Assembly (NCBI GenBank): GCA_035079385.1
Contig: JAVHKY010000056.1
Coordinates: forward strand, 6,517,501-6,581,500
Direction: 5' to 3'
DNA from: Aspidiotus rigidus
Lineage: Eukaryota; Arthropoda; Insecta; Hemiptera; Diaspididae
DNA length: 64,000 bases
Shown here: piece by piece, positions 18,090 through 31,400 of the stretch
Position numbering within the stretch: position 1 is the first letter of the stretch
How the letters are laid out: every line of letters starts with the position of its first letter
Made by a program: the position numbers and the translations under genes
The notes under the pieces: model-generated
What the model was told of the DNA's origin: nothing
Seen by the model: only the letters and a program-made list of their open reading frames with translations
Databases searched by the model: none

Positions 18090-19501
18090 AAAAGACCACA
18101 AATAGAATCTACTCGCAATTGGCGTCATTTTGAAACAAATAGACTCATCTTCACAGAGATAGTAGTTTATCACAATACACAACAACATTCAACGTTTTGT
18201 CTCTAATTTGAGACAAGGAAATTTACAAAGTAGGTACGTAATGGTACATTACAACATAAAGCGAAAAAATATTAAGCGTGTGCAGCGTGTAAGACATATT
18301 GTAGCTTACACTACCGACATTAAATTCACATAAAATGCAAATATTTTATAATTATCAAACCTAAAATATTATGTTGTAACGTTGAGTTACCATCAATTGC
18401 CCTGGCATTTCATCACTCAGGTGGAACAAGAGAAGAAGAGGAAAATGACAATTCAGATATCACATCGAATATTCCCCCCCAAAAAAACAGTTAAAAATTG
18501 AAAACAATAATAGTAATAATACTAATGATGACGATAATAACAACAATAATTACTCTTATAGTTACAAGTACATAGTCCAAAACTGGTACAAAAAATATTT
18601 TTACCCTACATACCTTCCTACAAAGAACAAGAAGAAAAAATAAAGTTTAACGAATTTGTGATTTTTAATTAAAATATCGCATTTAAATCGTGGCGAGAAA
18701 ACGTCGATGAATTCAAATTTCAAGCGTAGTTTCGAGATTATCCTAAAAATGCAAAGAAGGATACACACCAATTGACTCTATTTTTGTAACATACGTACAT
18801 GGGTGCGAAATAATTCGTCAGTTATATTGTCGTGGAAATACCATCAGGCATCAAAAATGTAAATTGAATGAATAAAATTGAAAAAGCCAAATTTGGAAGA
18901 CGATATCCTGAATTCAGAATTGTTTTTTTACAAAAAAGGAACTTCATTATAGTTCGATTTTTTTAAAAATAGAATGAAGGAACACGATTTAATCATATCA
19001 AGAAATACATCAAAATGTTTTAGGAATCCAATCATTACTCGTACATAGGGAAAGAACAAATATTTTCATCAATACCAATATCTCGTTTCTTTTTTATCTT
19101 GAGGAAAATTGATTGTAAAATATAGTAAAACGATCTAAAATGATGGGTATAAAATCTAGCTATTTCGAATATCGTTCTTCCCTCTGTATCTTCAAAAATT
19201 CCGTCGTTTATCCCAAGATGGAGAGGGGGTAACAATAACATTTTTGGACACCGAACATCATTACCTAACAAAAAATTTTCTAAAAATTCACTAGGCGTAT
19301 GCGCAATATTATCTTCTACTTAACTCTCATTTAGAGAAAAATTGAATAAAAATCACATGGAGGGAGAAGAAAAAGATGATAATCTTCCTCACTTGTTTTC
19401 GGGTCATAGGAAAGTATTGAAAAAAATAGTATTAGTACGCACATTTCCGGAAAAAGGAACGGAGAGAAAGCTACTGAATGATGGTGCCAGCAATAATAAT
19501 T

Positions 19502-19507
19502 TTTATT
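19502..19507 (-). terminator. Candidate polyadenylation signal of the corkscrew-like gene
   Basis: TTTATT on the plus strand (AATAAA on the coding strand), about 100 bases downstream of the stop codon at 19607-19609. Other AT-rich signals further on could also be used. Confidence 0.4.
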
Positions 19508-19606
19508 AAACGATAATGAAAAATGAAAGGAAAAAGAGAAGCAGGAGAAGAAACAATAACGAATAGTGTTAGCTTACAACGACATTAATATTAAGTTTTG
19601 ACTCTA

Positions 19607-19745
19607 TCAGCTCTTTCGTGGAGGAGGCGGGGGTGGCGGTGCTAAAAATGGTGGCGGACTGATAGTATAATTTATCGTTGAAAATTTACTCCGTTCTTTC
19701 GACTGGACGTTTTCATACATTTGCTTCGGAATGCTATCCGGCGGT
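19607..19745 (-). CDS. csw: csw exon 12 (tail, YENV, stop)
   Basis: Acceptor TTTTTTCTAG. Encodes [20 protein letters not shown] then a proline-rich end ([17 protein letters not shown]) and TGA. YENV is a YxNx motif, the class bound by the Grb2 SH2 domain; the proline run could bind SH3 domains. Confidence 0.9.
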
Positions 19746-22700
19746 CTAGAAAAAATATTTTAATAGTTTCAGTTTATTCACGATAATCTCGATAATTTAT
19801 CGGATAAAATTATGAATTTTAGATTTTCTTCAAGCAATAAATGATGTGCATTCTTGAGGAAGATGACAGTAAAGCACATAGAACATTGATTAGTTAAAAA
19901 AAAAACATAAAATTGTTGAGGAAGTTATAATTAATTGACAACATATCTCTACGTTTTTCAGTTGCAAATCTCTAGTTACGTAGTGAACGAAATTATAGTT
20001 AGTACAAAATAGCGATCAAATCTTTGATCATCTGGCTTATATAAGGATTGGTAAAGTCACATTATCCGTTGGAAGAAGCCTATGATCAGAGGAGGGGAGT
20101 TATTGGAAAATGAAAAATTCGAGCGAAAAATTTGACCACCTCATCGGGAGCTACGCAAACTCATAAAAATGGGTATGTATCTTATTTTCTCCCTTCCCCA
20201 TTGAATAACTGTTCCCAGAAATTTTCTGCTTATTAACGAATTTAGAAAAAAAATGAGAGCTAGATTGAATGATGGTTATCCTGTTTCTCACTCATTACAT
20301 GAATCTAAAAAATCAATGAAATAACCAAATTGTACTTTGGACTGGAACATGATTTGTCTCACCATACTTGTACATAACAAGGTCTAGATTTTCTCACATC
20401 TTGTTTCGTTTTCGGGTCTCATTTCCATCAAACAATATTTTCCTTCCAACCGATGGAAATAGTTCTTGTAAAAGCGAGTACTCATATTTTGAAGATATCT
20501 CAAAGAAATAAAACGGAAACATACCTTGGAAAGAAAACTTCAGTCGGCGATTTCGTAGGCTTTTCTCGTGGCGACGAAGGCAAATTAAGAACAGCAGAAG
20601 GAAGAGAAAGCGCCGATCCGGATAAGGTCAGATTTACCGGACGTTCGCCGCAATCATTGGTAACACTAAGCGGAGACAGTACCTCATTTGTATACCGTAT
20701 GTTTGTGTACTCACGACCTAGCTGAACGCTTTTCTGTAAAATGAGTTGAAAAACAAAAGGAGTTTTAGAAACGAAGATAACAGGATTAGATTTCTTTACT
20801 CAATTGAAACGTTTTTCTTGTAGAATATTATTAATTGAGTGAAAACTTTTCCAGGATTTCTCTTTAAATGAAATTAAGTTTGGAAAGGTGAGCGAGAAAG
20901 TAGAGAAAACAAAGGCGTCTCGGGTGTAATAAAAACATTACATTAAAATCGATCCTTATAACATTTTCAAGCGAATATATGAATAATTTATCTTATACAT
21001 TAATTTTTGTGATTCGACTAAACTATTCAAGAACTAGGCGAAAAGGAAGTTAAGCGGTCCTTCAAACTTACTGATGATAGGGAGTAACTAGAAGTAAAAT
21101 AGAGTTTTTTGGTCTAAAGTTTAAAAGATGAAGTTATTAAAGTGAGAATATTATTATGACCGTCCTTCCTCAAATGTATTGAAAATAAAGGATCATTACA
21201 AACATAAAAGTGAGTTTCCAAACAATTTCAAAGGAGTCGACCTATTCTGTAGTCTGATATCAGAAAACAGACATCCCGTTTCCAATATGAAAGGTAACTG
21301 CAAACGACAAAGTGAATGTACAAACGACTACAAATGAACTACAACAACTCACGCTTCTCACCTGCTCGGCTAGGATACGTTGCGATACCGTTTGTATGTA
21401 TTGCTGCACAGCTAAATACACAAATTGATACTGGGCTTCAGTTTGGACCATGCCAGACCGCTGATGCCTTACCATTTGAATCGTTTTCTGAATGTCAATT
21501 TCACAATTCAATCCTACAAACCATACAACAAAAACAATAAAATTGATTATAATTTGATCCCCAAAAACATTCATTGCCACCGTCATTCAGATTAGGTGCT
21601 GATGCACTTACCGTGTTTTTTTATTTGATTTATTATCATATCGATAACAATAAAGGTGCCGGTACGTCCAATACCAGCGCTGCAGTGTACGATCACGGGC
21701 CCAATTTGATCTAGGGAGTCGTGGCGCACGTTTACATCATGTAAGAAATTCAAGACGCAACCAGGATCTGAAGGTACGCCGTGATCTGGCCAAGCCTACA
21801 AACAATTTTGAGTAATAAAACGGAGAAAATGCGATGTGATTACAGTATACTCGCACGATCAAATTTTATTCTTCCAACGTCAAAAATAATACGACTCACG
21901 GTTAAGTTTGTTTGATCAAGATCGTTTCTACAAATCTTAAATCACACTATACAAATCTAATAATGGTATACTACTTCGCTATACTGATACTGTGCCTAAA
22001 TGTTATCTGGACTCTACAGCATTGTCGTTATGCACACGTTGAAGTAGTTGCATAACCAGCGCCTGTACGACATCTACCCAATATTAGAAACGTTTCTTAT
22101 TTCTAACGCAATTATGAATTGTTTTGGCCTATCGAATTCGGGATAAAAGTTTTTCACGAGCAAGTACAACACTTGAATTGAAGTCATTTGGTTCGTAGTT
22201 TGCAAAGTGAAGTTGACTTATTAATTATATAGAGTACAAAGTTATAACATTGAAGAATTGTAACGAACGAGCATAATACTTCTCGTTGGTCTTCTTTTTC
22301 GAATTTTTGTGCGGATAGGTCCCATTAATAAGAAATCAAATTGTAGTTATCACATTCACATGTCAATGGAAAACTAATGGGTAACATGCTTACCTGAAAA
22401 TGGTAATGGAATATTTTACGTTCCTCGCCGTTACGTAAAATGGTAAATTCGCGTAACATGTAATCCGTATTTACTATTTCTGAATTGTTGCGTACGGTAA
22501 CGTTGCCATACTCGACTGTTTCACCAATTTCCGGCCAATAACGCTCGCATTTCGACTACAAATAGTTAAAAAACAAAATGAATAAAAGTAAGGGAATTAG
22601 ATTATCGCTCAAATATTCGAGGTAGTTTGATGAAGAAATACGACGAAAAGTACAGGCCTATACATATGAACCGAAAGAATAAAAACACGAGTTGACACTG

Positions 22701-24160
22701 CGTTAACCTTTCGGGTAGGCGGTATCGAACAACACAAAACGAGACTAAAAATAATACTTGATAATTATACGATCTCGATTATCGATACCTACGAGTATAA
22801 TTTTCGTGAGAGAAATAATGGCTCGCGAGTGACGAGGCGGCGCGGTATTTGTTGTGAACTTTGTAGGTAGAGAAGAGAAATACATATCATACGCAACACA
22901 AGGATAATATACACGAAATCTTACTTTTCCTCGTTCCACTTCTTTTGTTGTCATGACTATAATTCTGGAATTTTCCTGCCATACCATACTCCAAAAATCT
23001 TTTCTGGTTGACGGTAGACATCCTTGCGTAGCTATGTACAATCTCTCTTTTCCCTCTATTCTTTGGTCGTCACACTGCGACAGAAAGAGATCACATGAAT
23101 TAAATTGCGTACAATTAGGGTCTACTTCTCTCTTAGTTGAAGCTCACTTTGATTAGATTAGCATTAATGTAGTCAGAACCAGGTTCATTTGGATCAGCGT
23201 CTTTCAGCTTTATTCGTGTATGATCGACTGCAACAAAGTGAGTACCATTGAAATCATCATTTAAATTCTTGAAAAAATAAAAAGGTTCAACAAAGAATTT
23301 CACATATTTTCAGGACGAAATACGTAAAATAGATAGGTATAAGTTTCAACAGGGGGCTTGTTTCATGAGTCTTATTAGTCAAAAATAGTTCGCCCTTTTT
23401 CTGGCAAATCGTGGTTTCGATAAAAAATGTTGAAGATGACTTCAGTTATTCGAGGTAGAATAGCTTGGCATTTCAAAAATTCTAGTTCTTGAGGGGCGAG
23501 CACCATAGAAAGAATTTTTAAGGTAGCTCATCGTATCCAAACGCGTGGTTTTGAGAAATGCCAAAGGGCCACTGAAAAGAGGCAGAAGTACGTGTGTTTT
23601 TCGTCATTTCGTGATCTCCCTTCTCCCTTCATTACTTCTATCCATTCTAGGAACTGGAAAAATATTCAAACATGACCATAGCTATTTGAAGGAAAGGGAA
23701 CTTTGAACGCCGTTCGTACTGGAAATTGTGAATTCAAAGGAGTAGAACTCGGATTTCTCGACCTAATTTAGGAATTTAGAAAAATTCTGAGAAAGGCAAT
23801 TCGAAAAATTGTCGCCTCATGAGCTATATGGACGGGGATTCGACTTAGTGTAGGATTGAGAAAAATTATCTAAGGAAACTATAGTTAGCGCAGAGCGGCT
23901 CTGACCTACCCCCTACAAGGGGAATTTGATTGCCCTAAACTTTTCTGAAACTTTAAAAATTGCGGGTTTTGGGCAAGGTCATTGTCTTGGACCATACCAT
24001 TACACTTTAAAATAGAATACTTCGTAAGAAAACTGGCAAATTTAGCACAAACATTAAGGTCACCACATCATCGTAGGATAAAAAAAGTATATTATATAGG
24101 GAAGCATAACGTCAAGAAGGGTAAATTTTCTAGAATTTCATTTATTTATTTATCAGTTTA

Positions 24161-24202
<42 letters not shown>

Positions 24203-25356
24203 TTTTTTTTTTTTTTTGGGGGGGGAGGGGGGGAGGAATTAACAATTGTCTACATAAACTATGTACTAACTAAGAGACCAAAGACAGTACTTACACGGAA
24301 GGATATTTTTATATCGATTTTTATTTCGATTCTCTGGTTTTTGACCTTCCTTTCTAGCCAACAGGTGTTTACTTTCTTGTTCTTGAAGTGTTTCAAACTC
24401 CTCCCAGAATCCAGCTTTTCCAGAAGACTGACCGTTATCCTGCTCACGAACACGCTATCAGCACGACAATGAACATTATCCAAATATAAAAATAAATGAT
24501 AATAGGGTTTTTCACACTTACTTGCAACTGTTTAACTCTAAAGTCGATGCCGAAAGCGTTAATACGAGTAGCGTTGAAAGGTTGTTTCAAGTGGACGACA
24601 GTTCCGCTGGTTTCCACCATCGGATTCTGCCTGTAGTATTCAATCAGCTCGGTCAAACTATCAAATTTTTCTCCACCACCCACATCGTATTTGTTATCCT
24701 ACGCGAACGCAAATCGAGGTTATTAAGGTTACTTATTTATTATTTCAATTTCTGAATTTTCACCTCGTTCAATATAATCCATGAAAAGAACATTTCCTAT
24801 CTCAAGTTTTGTATCGTGACAGACGCGCAGTCTAATGATTGTAAAAACTTTCTTTTTATGAAAGGTTATAATTTTGTTTTTCTGTGCTCCTTCTCTGTGA
24901 TTTGGCCGGGAAAAGAAAGAAAAATTGCGTAGTAAAATACTGTAACAGCTCACGCTTTGCGCACTTATCGACTTCCCTCCAGTCAGATCATATCCATGGG
25001 AAGAAAAAATCGAAACAAGTGCTATTATAATGTATAAGATAGGGTTGGTTGATACCAAATATGATTCAAACCAAATTTTTTCAACTAGAAAATATGACTA
25101 GGTATACTATAAATCAACCCCGGATTTAGGGGGGGGGGCAAAGGGGCCATGGCCCCGGGCCTCCACCAAAGAGGAGCCTCCACCACCCTCACTTTTTTGG
25201 TGGTGGGGGGGGGGGGGCAATTGGGTAGAAAAATTTAATAGGGGCCTCCACCGCCGCTGGCCCTCGGGCCCAAAAATCCTAAATCCGGGGTTGTATAAAT
25301 ATGTACTAGGAATTATTCCAAGTCGTGACTGCTACAAATCCCTCGGATGGAAGTTG

Positions 25357-25428
<72 letters not shown>

Positions 25429-28400
25429 GAGACTGTCATCAACATTTTTCAGCAATAAACATGAAATAGGAATTTTTCCTACCATGCATGACCAAATATT
25501 TCTAAGATATGTCAGAAAGACACCCACCTTATACCGTATCATAACATGGGTAACTTTATCGTCCGTCCTGACGGATAATACGTAATCGCCGGGTTTACTT
25601 TGTGATTCGCGCACCAAGAAACTGCCATTCTTACCCTTCTCTAAAATCAACTTTTCCGCGTCCTTTCCAGATAGATGACCGTGAAACCACCTACAAAGAG
25701 AGAAGAAAAAATTGTCAATTTTATGCACGAATACAACGAAATGTATAGAAAAAATGTTAAATGAATACCGATGTTTTCGAAAAACGCGCACCTTGCTCAA
25801 AAAAGGGTAATACAAACTTACTGCGCAAAAAATATTGAGTTTAATCGTAGATGTTCAAAAGCTGTCGCAATGATGATGCGAGCAGGTGGTAAGGCGACCT
25901 CGACGTATTCCGGCATCTTTTCAGATGTTGGTAATCCGAGTGGAGGTAGATATTTGGGGAAAAGTTACATCAATTTAGATCATTCCAAACGTAATACATC
26001 GAGGACTGTAAATCGATAAGGGGGTTTATTCACTGTTTCCTTATAAGATTCACTTGGATAGGACGGACACGAACGCAGAGCCTACCATTATACACGAACC
26101 AACAAACTTGAATTACACTTATTTCAACAAGCTAGTCGTAAAGATACGGCCGATTGAGAGAAAAAATTTATTGACAGGACTTGAAGAAAATGGAGGAGGA
26201 TGATATCGTGAAAGCGATGGTAGACGATAAAAAAACAAGTGCACTGTATGGATAAAGCGACAAAATTGCCGAATATAATTCGAGGTCATACGCCCAAATT
26301 AGGTGCACGAATTTCCGTTACTTTTTCGAATCTGCTGCACTTTATTGCATCGTTACGCGTGATACCTCAAGATGCCCGTGCAGGCGTTATATAGACTATG
26401 TATATTGAAATTACGTACTGAAAAGATGTATAGAGTAGCGCGAGTAAAGAAATTTTCAAGCGAAGATCACAAAGCAGATGTACGATAAGTTTGAAATGAC
26501 GAACTGAATTCCGACCTTGATACCTTCACTCATTATCCTAGATCAGCAATATAATTGAACGTTATTTTTTTGTAAACAACAGCGAACACGAAAAGTTGCG
26601 TACGTTTCGCTTATTTTCATTTATATAAATATCGAGCATCACTAGCTCGAAGAGAGAATAGCGGCAGTCACAATCTGCGGTTAAAAAATAATTTTGGTCA
26701 AGTTCTCTCATCGTGTCTTCCAGATGATTTGCCAGTCTATACACTTACACTCATACTCAAATCGTACATTTTTCGACCTATTTTTTCGCCAACCAAATTC
26801 CATACATTAAATCTCTAATGGACAATCATAATTTGGTAGAATTGAAGCACACGGAGGAATTCAATGGGGACTAAATTCAATTTACGAGCCTTGTTCTTTC
26901 GTTCATGCTTTGAAGATGGTTGTTTAACCGGAAGCACTCGGAGGTTATGTTTCATGTCGTTTTTGTATTTTGCTGCTCTTTTGGATAAATTAACCCCTTT
27001 GAATATGTACAACCATAAAATTCAAGAACGTATTGATTCAATTGTTTCAAAATCTTCGCTCACAGAGAGACCGTGAACGCAGTTTTGTATTTGCGTAGAT
27101 ACCCTCAATAAACTCTGATCTTGAGAAAAAAAAAAAAGAAAAGTTCCTCACAGAATAATAAAACGATCGTTGTTCTATCCCGTCGTAGGTATATAAAAAA
27201 AACGAGAATCAATTTCACTGAAAGAAATTCAAAGAAATTTTCACATTATATTGTATTCCAATTAATTCGAGGAAGATTTTTTCTTTGAAAAATTTGAATC
27301 AAGAAAATCTAAGTAGTTATAATAAAGCTTCAAAGTTAAACCTGTATTGCTGCTAATTTTCTGTGTCCACTCTACGTACGAAAATGAATTTCTATTTTAT
27401 AATGTCAATGGACTAAGTAAATAAGACTGATGTATCAAGTAGGTATTGACAAACGACTGAAATGTAAGTTGGAAAATCAAGTTGATGATTCACGAATTGC
27501 CATGGAAAAATATCATAATTTTTGTACGGCGGCACTACTTTTTCGATTTTTCCATCGAAATTTGAATCCGACCGAAGACGATTTTACATTATAGTTAATT
27601 GAACTTATCGTTTTGTTAGGTAGATATTATTTTCTTGATCGAAACAACTTTTGAGTCGTACCAAACTTATTCCTGATGGAATAGTTTATAAATCGTGTGA
27701 GTGAAGGAACGCGTTTCGCGCTAAAATACGGTAGCACGAAAATGTCCAAAAGAAGAATTCGAAATTAATTTATTCGCGTAAAATTTTACTACCTATTTTC
27801 AAAATAAATGTATTGACGGACCTGAGAAAAGTTGAATGATTTGTGTTTCAAAATTACTAGAGAAGAACAGATGATCAATTTGTTGAGTTTCTGCGTTGCA
27901 TGCTGGACAACGGATGGAGGTAAATTAAACAATTTCCTCGGCGGCGGATGGGGGGGGGGAGGAGGGAGGAGGAGAGAGTCGAATTAATATCTTAGTCTTT
28001 ATCGGTTACTTTCCACGCCGCCATCGAGTCTCGTCCGCTGCGAATGCATTTTCATTTAAATGCGAGCGTAACGAAAATTTATTTGGACTGTTATTCAGAT
28101 GTCATACATGTACGCAAAGCCCTACCGACTACAGTCGATCGTATTCAGCCATATAAAAATTATTGTACACGACGACAGATATGACATCGAGGTAATACAC
28201 GCCTCGTAGACTATCAAACAAGCGCGCATATGATCACGTTTTCTTCGCGGCGGCCTATCCATCTGTATGAGATCGAAGAACGATTAAATTCAGCGATCGA
28301 CGAGAATAAGATTATTATCATTGTTTTTCGTACCAGTATAACTAAATAAACTCGCTCACACAACTGTCAACGAAGAACTGAAGAACGTTTTTGAATCCAT

Positions 28401-31400
28401 ACAATTAATTATTATTTTTGTTATTGTTTATGTCTTTGCGAATAATTATTACGGATAGCAACAGTTTCAGATATTATATAGTGTACAGGATGGCAAAAAA
28501 TGTGGAACGCTTACAATATTGCTGTAAAAGGAAAAGAAAGGTGAAAAAGAAAAAAGTCGACATTGATAGATAAAGTGATTGATTTAGTGCAGGGCCTCAA
28601 ACCGATGCTCGAAGCGGGGAGAGATCGACCGTTCTAACTTAGGGGATCGTGCTGACTTGGATCAAATTATAGCGCACTAATAGTAGACAAGCAAAAGGTG
28701 AGCAAGATCACTTACCATACATGCTATTGAACAATAGATTCCTAATCTGTATCATTTTTCGGTGACAGTGGTTTGGGTAGTTTGGTCGTAAATGTAGAAC
28801 AAGTGAAGGGATGAACTTCTAATCAAGGGAAAAAGAGAAGACTGTAAAACAAAACAATGATCTAAAGTTCACATCGCTGTACGCATTTAGCAAAATTTCT
28901 TCTTCTTGCGCACTTTGAGCTATTGCGCAAATTAAGTGTAACAAGACTACAAAGAATTTTCACTAAGTATTTATCGAAATCTAAAAATTATCCGTAGACA
29001 GGCTCCCAGGTTCCCCGCTCGCCTCAATGAACGTGATTAAGTAAAAATTTAGATTTTTTATCATACACGTCCTTCTTTTGATATTCGTCACATATACAGT
29101 GTACGATATTATGGTAAACAAAAATGTTAACGCACGCCGTCAAGCATTCGAAGTTTGCACCCAACGAAACAAATCTGATAATACGCATACAACGCTCACA
29201 TTTATCATAAGCCAAAAGGTAATGTTCGTTTGTTTGTACGCGTAGTAGATGCTTCAAGACGACCGCGACCTTCGCGTAATCCAAATAAGTCGTCGCCACG
29301 AATGAAAAGACCTTTTCTGCCACAGTAAGATGATAGTGGAAACTTACTGCAGGTACTACTAAGTAAATCACTTTTCTCGTACAAAAATATTCTAAAATCG
29401 CATAGAAGAAGGTTTACTTACGTTTGGAAAATTCTGAAAACGATAAGTGCCACGACAAACGATAAACTACTGCGTCACATAACAGCATGTTACGCTATTT
29501 GGTATCGACAAAATAATATAAACACGCATACATACATACACACACACACACCCACATACGTCGTTAGAGTTTTACGCATATACCTATGACGATAAAAAAT
29601 TTCAAGATTTTCGTTCACAACGCGATCTAGTAAACGAGACGAAATACAGGGTTGAAGGTCACCGACGGCGGAAAATCAATTATAACAAATACGTAGTAAG
29701 TGCACTTCGGTGTGTACCATCAGGATACATCTCAAAGTAGACAATTTCACCATTGAATTTTTTTCCCTAACGTCAAATGTTGATATTGGGGTTTAAACCT
29801 TCACTAGAGGGCGCTACTGAAAGGGTGAACAGGAGAACTTATGTCCCTAATAATTTTTTTTTTTTTTTTTGAAAAAGGCTTTATTACCACAAGTATTCAA
29901 ACAGGCGTTATTTTTTCAATATCCCATTTAGGTATCACTATAATTTTTATTTGTATCCTATGGATTACAAAATTTATGCTTGTATTTGCTTTAAAAAATG
30001 ATATCCGATTAATTATGGCGATTGAAATTTCTCCATTTAAGAAGCATGGAACGAAACGGTGAATTTCGTCAGGGATACCAACTCCCCGACTCAAAGTTTA
30101 AATCCCAATAGCGCGAGGTTTCCTTTTTGTCACGACTCAACCAGCATGCATTGCAGGTAAAATAAAAGTACCGGTAACGTCATTCGAGGATTTCAATTGT
30201 ACTGGAGCGAAAATTTTGGGTATTTTCTCCACTAATTATGCAGTAGAATCAAAGGTCGGTGGCTAAACCTAGTTCATGTTTTAAAACTTTTCCCAACTAC
30301 CTTCTTTTCCCTCCAAGCAGGAATTTTTCAATTTCCTATAGAACTTTTAAATAAATTTGTACGCGGGCGTTCTCGGAAAAAATATTTTTAAAAATCAATC
30401 TTTTCCGGACATCCTGCTCACCAATCTCTCAAACTTCGCGCTTTCATATTTCAGAAACATTAAAAATAAAATAATATGAGCACGAAATATCCAATTACAC
30501 ACATGAACAGCCTTCAATGAACGTGAACAGGCGAAGGTGTTTTTCAAAGTACTTTATACCGTTGGCCGTTTTTTGGAATCTCCTCTCAGTTTTTCGAAAT
30601 TTTGTGACCAAGTTTGAAAAGGCTAAAAATTGACTATTTGGAAGTGAATAACAAAGCTCTTTGGTGATGAAATTAGTTCTTTCCTCAACGTCAGAATTTT
30701 ATTTGTGTCTTCCTCAGCATGGTACGCAATTATGAAACAAATTTTAATGAGAATTGAAGGATTATTTTTTCTTTTTATGTACGTATCAACTTTTTCCACT
30801 TCAAAATTAAACCTAAAAGACACTCCATTCTAGCTCGAGTTACTTTGTTTTTCATTGTGGTAATTTCTAGACCTTTAGGACTGATACAAAATTTTAAAAA
30901 ATATATATAATATATAATGTTTCTCACTGTTTCCTTGTTGACATGTTTCATGTCTTTGCTCTGATTTTACCCTAATTTTCAAAATTTGCGTACGTGCGTG
31001 CGGGCGTGCGTGCAGATGACCTTGAGACTTGGGTTTTTTTTCTCTGAGCCCTACCTTAATTTGAAAGAATGTGCGTGCGTGCAAGATCTTTTTTTCACCT
31101 ATGCAGTGAACTACTGGTATACTAGGCTTATACTAGCTTTATACTAGCTGTAGACTAGACTTATACTAGATCCAGACCTATAATATACAGTATACTAGCC
31201 TAGTACATAGCTAAGCTATACTATTTGACATTTTATACTGGGCTTATACTATGTCCAAACCTCCTTTATACTAGCTGCAAACTAGGTCTAGCCTTCTTTT
31301 ATACTACAGGCTTAGGAGAAAGCTACATATACAGTATACTAGCTTATTATACTAGGCTTCATTATACTAGCCTAATATACTAGCTAAACTATACTATTTG

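Larger units (their letters stand above)
17989..19606. other. Convergent intergenic region and 3' UTRs
   Basis: About 1.6 kb between the stop codons of the SMYD4-like gene and the corkscrew-like gene, which point at each other. AT-rich, with no coding content. On the minus strand an AATAAA (19502-19507) lies about 100 bases past the phosphatase stop. Confidence 0.6.

Noticed and set aside
24440..24454. Extra codons RVREQ at the start of csw exon 5
   Set aside because: They resemble SHP2 RVREL, but exon 4 already supplies the equivalent RVKQL. Possible as a second acceptor but not preferred.
25306..25815. 169-codon frame including [22 protein letters not shown] sequence
   Set aside because: Only 25528-25690 is a real exon. 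The rest is intron and antisense (CT)n microsatellite.
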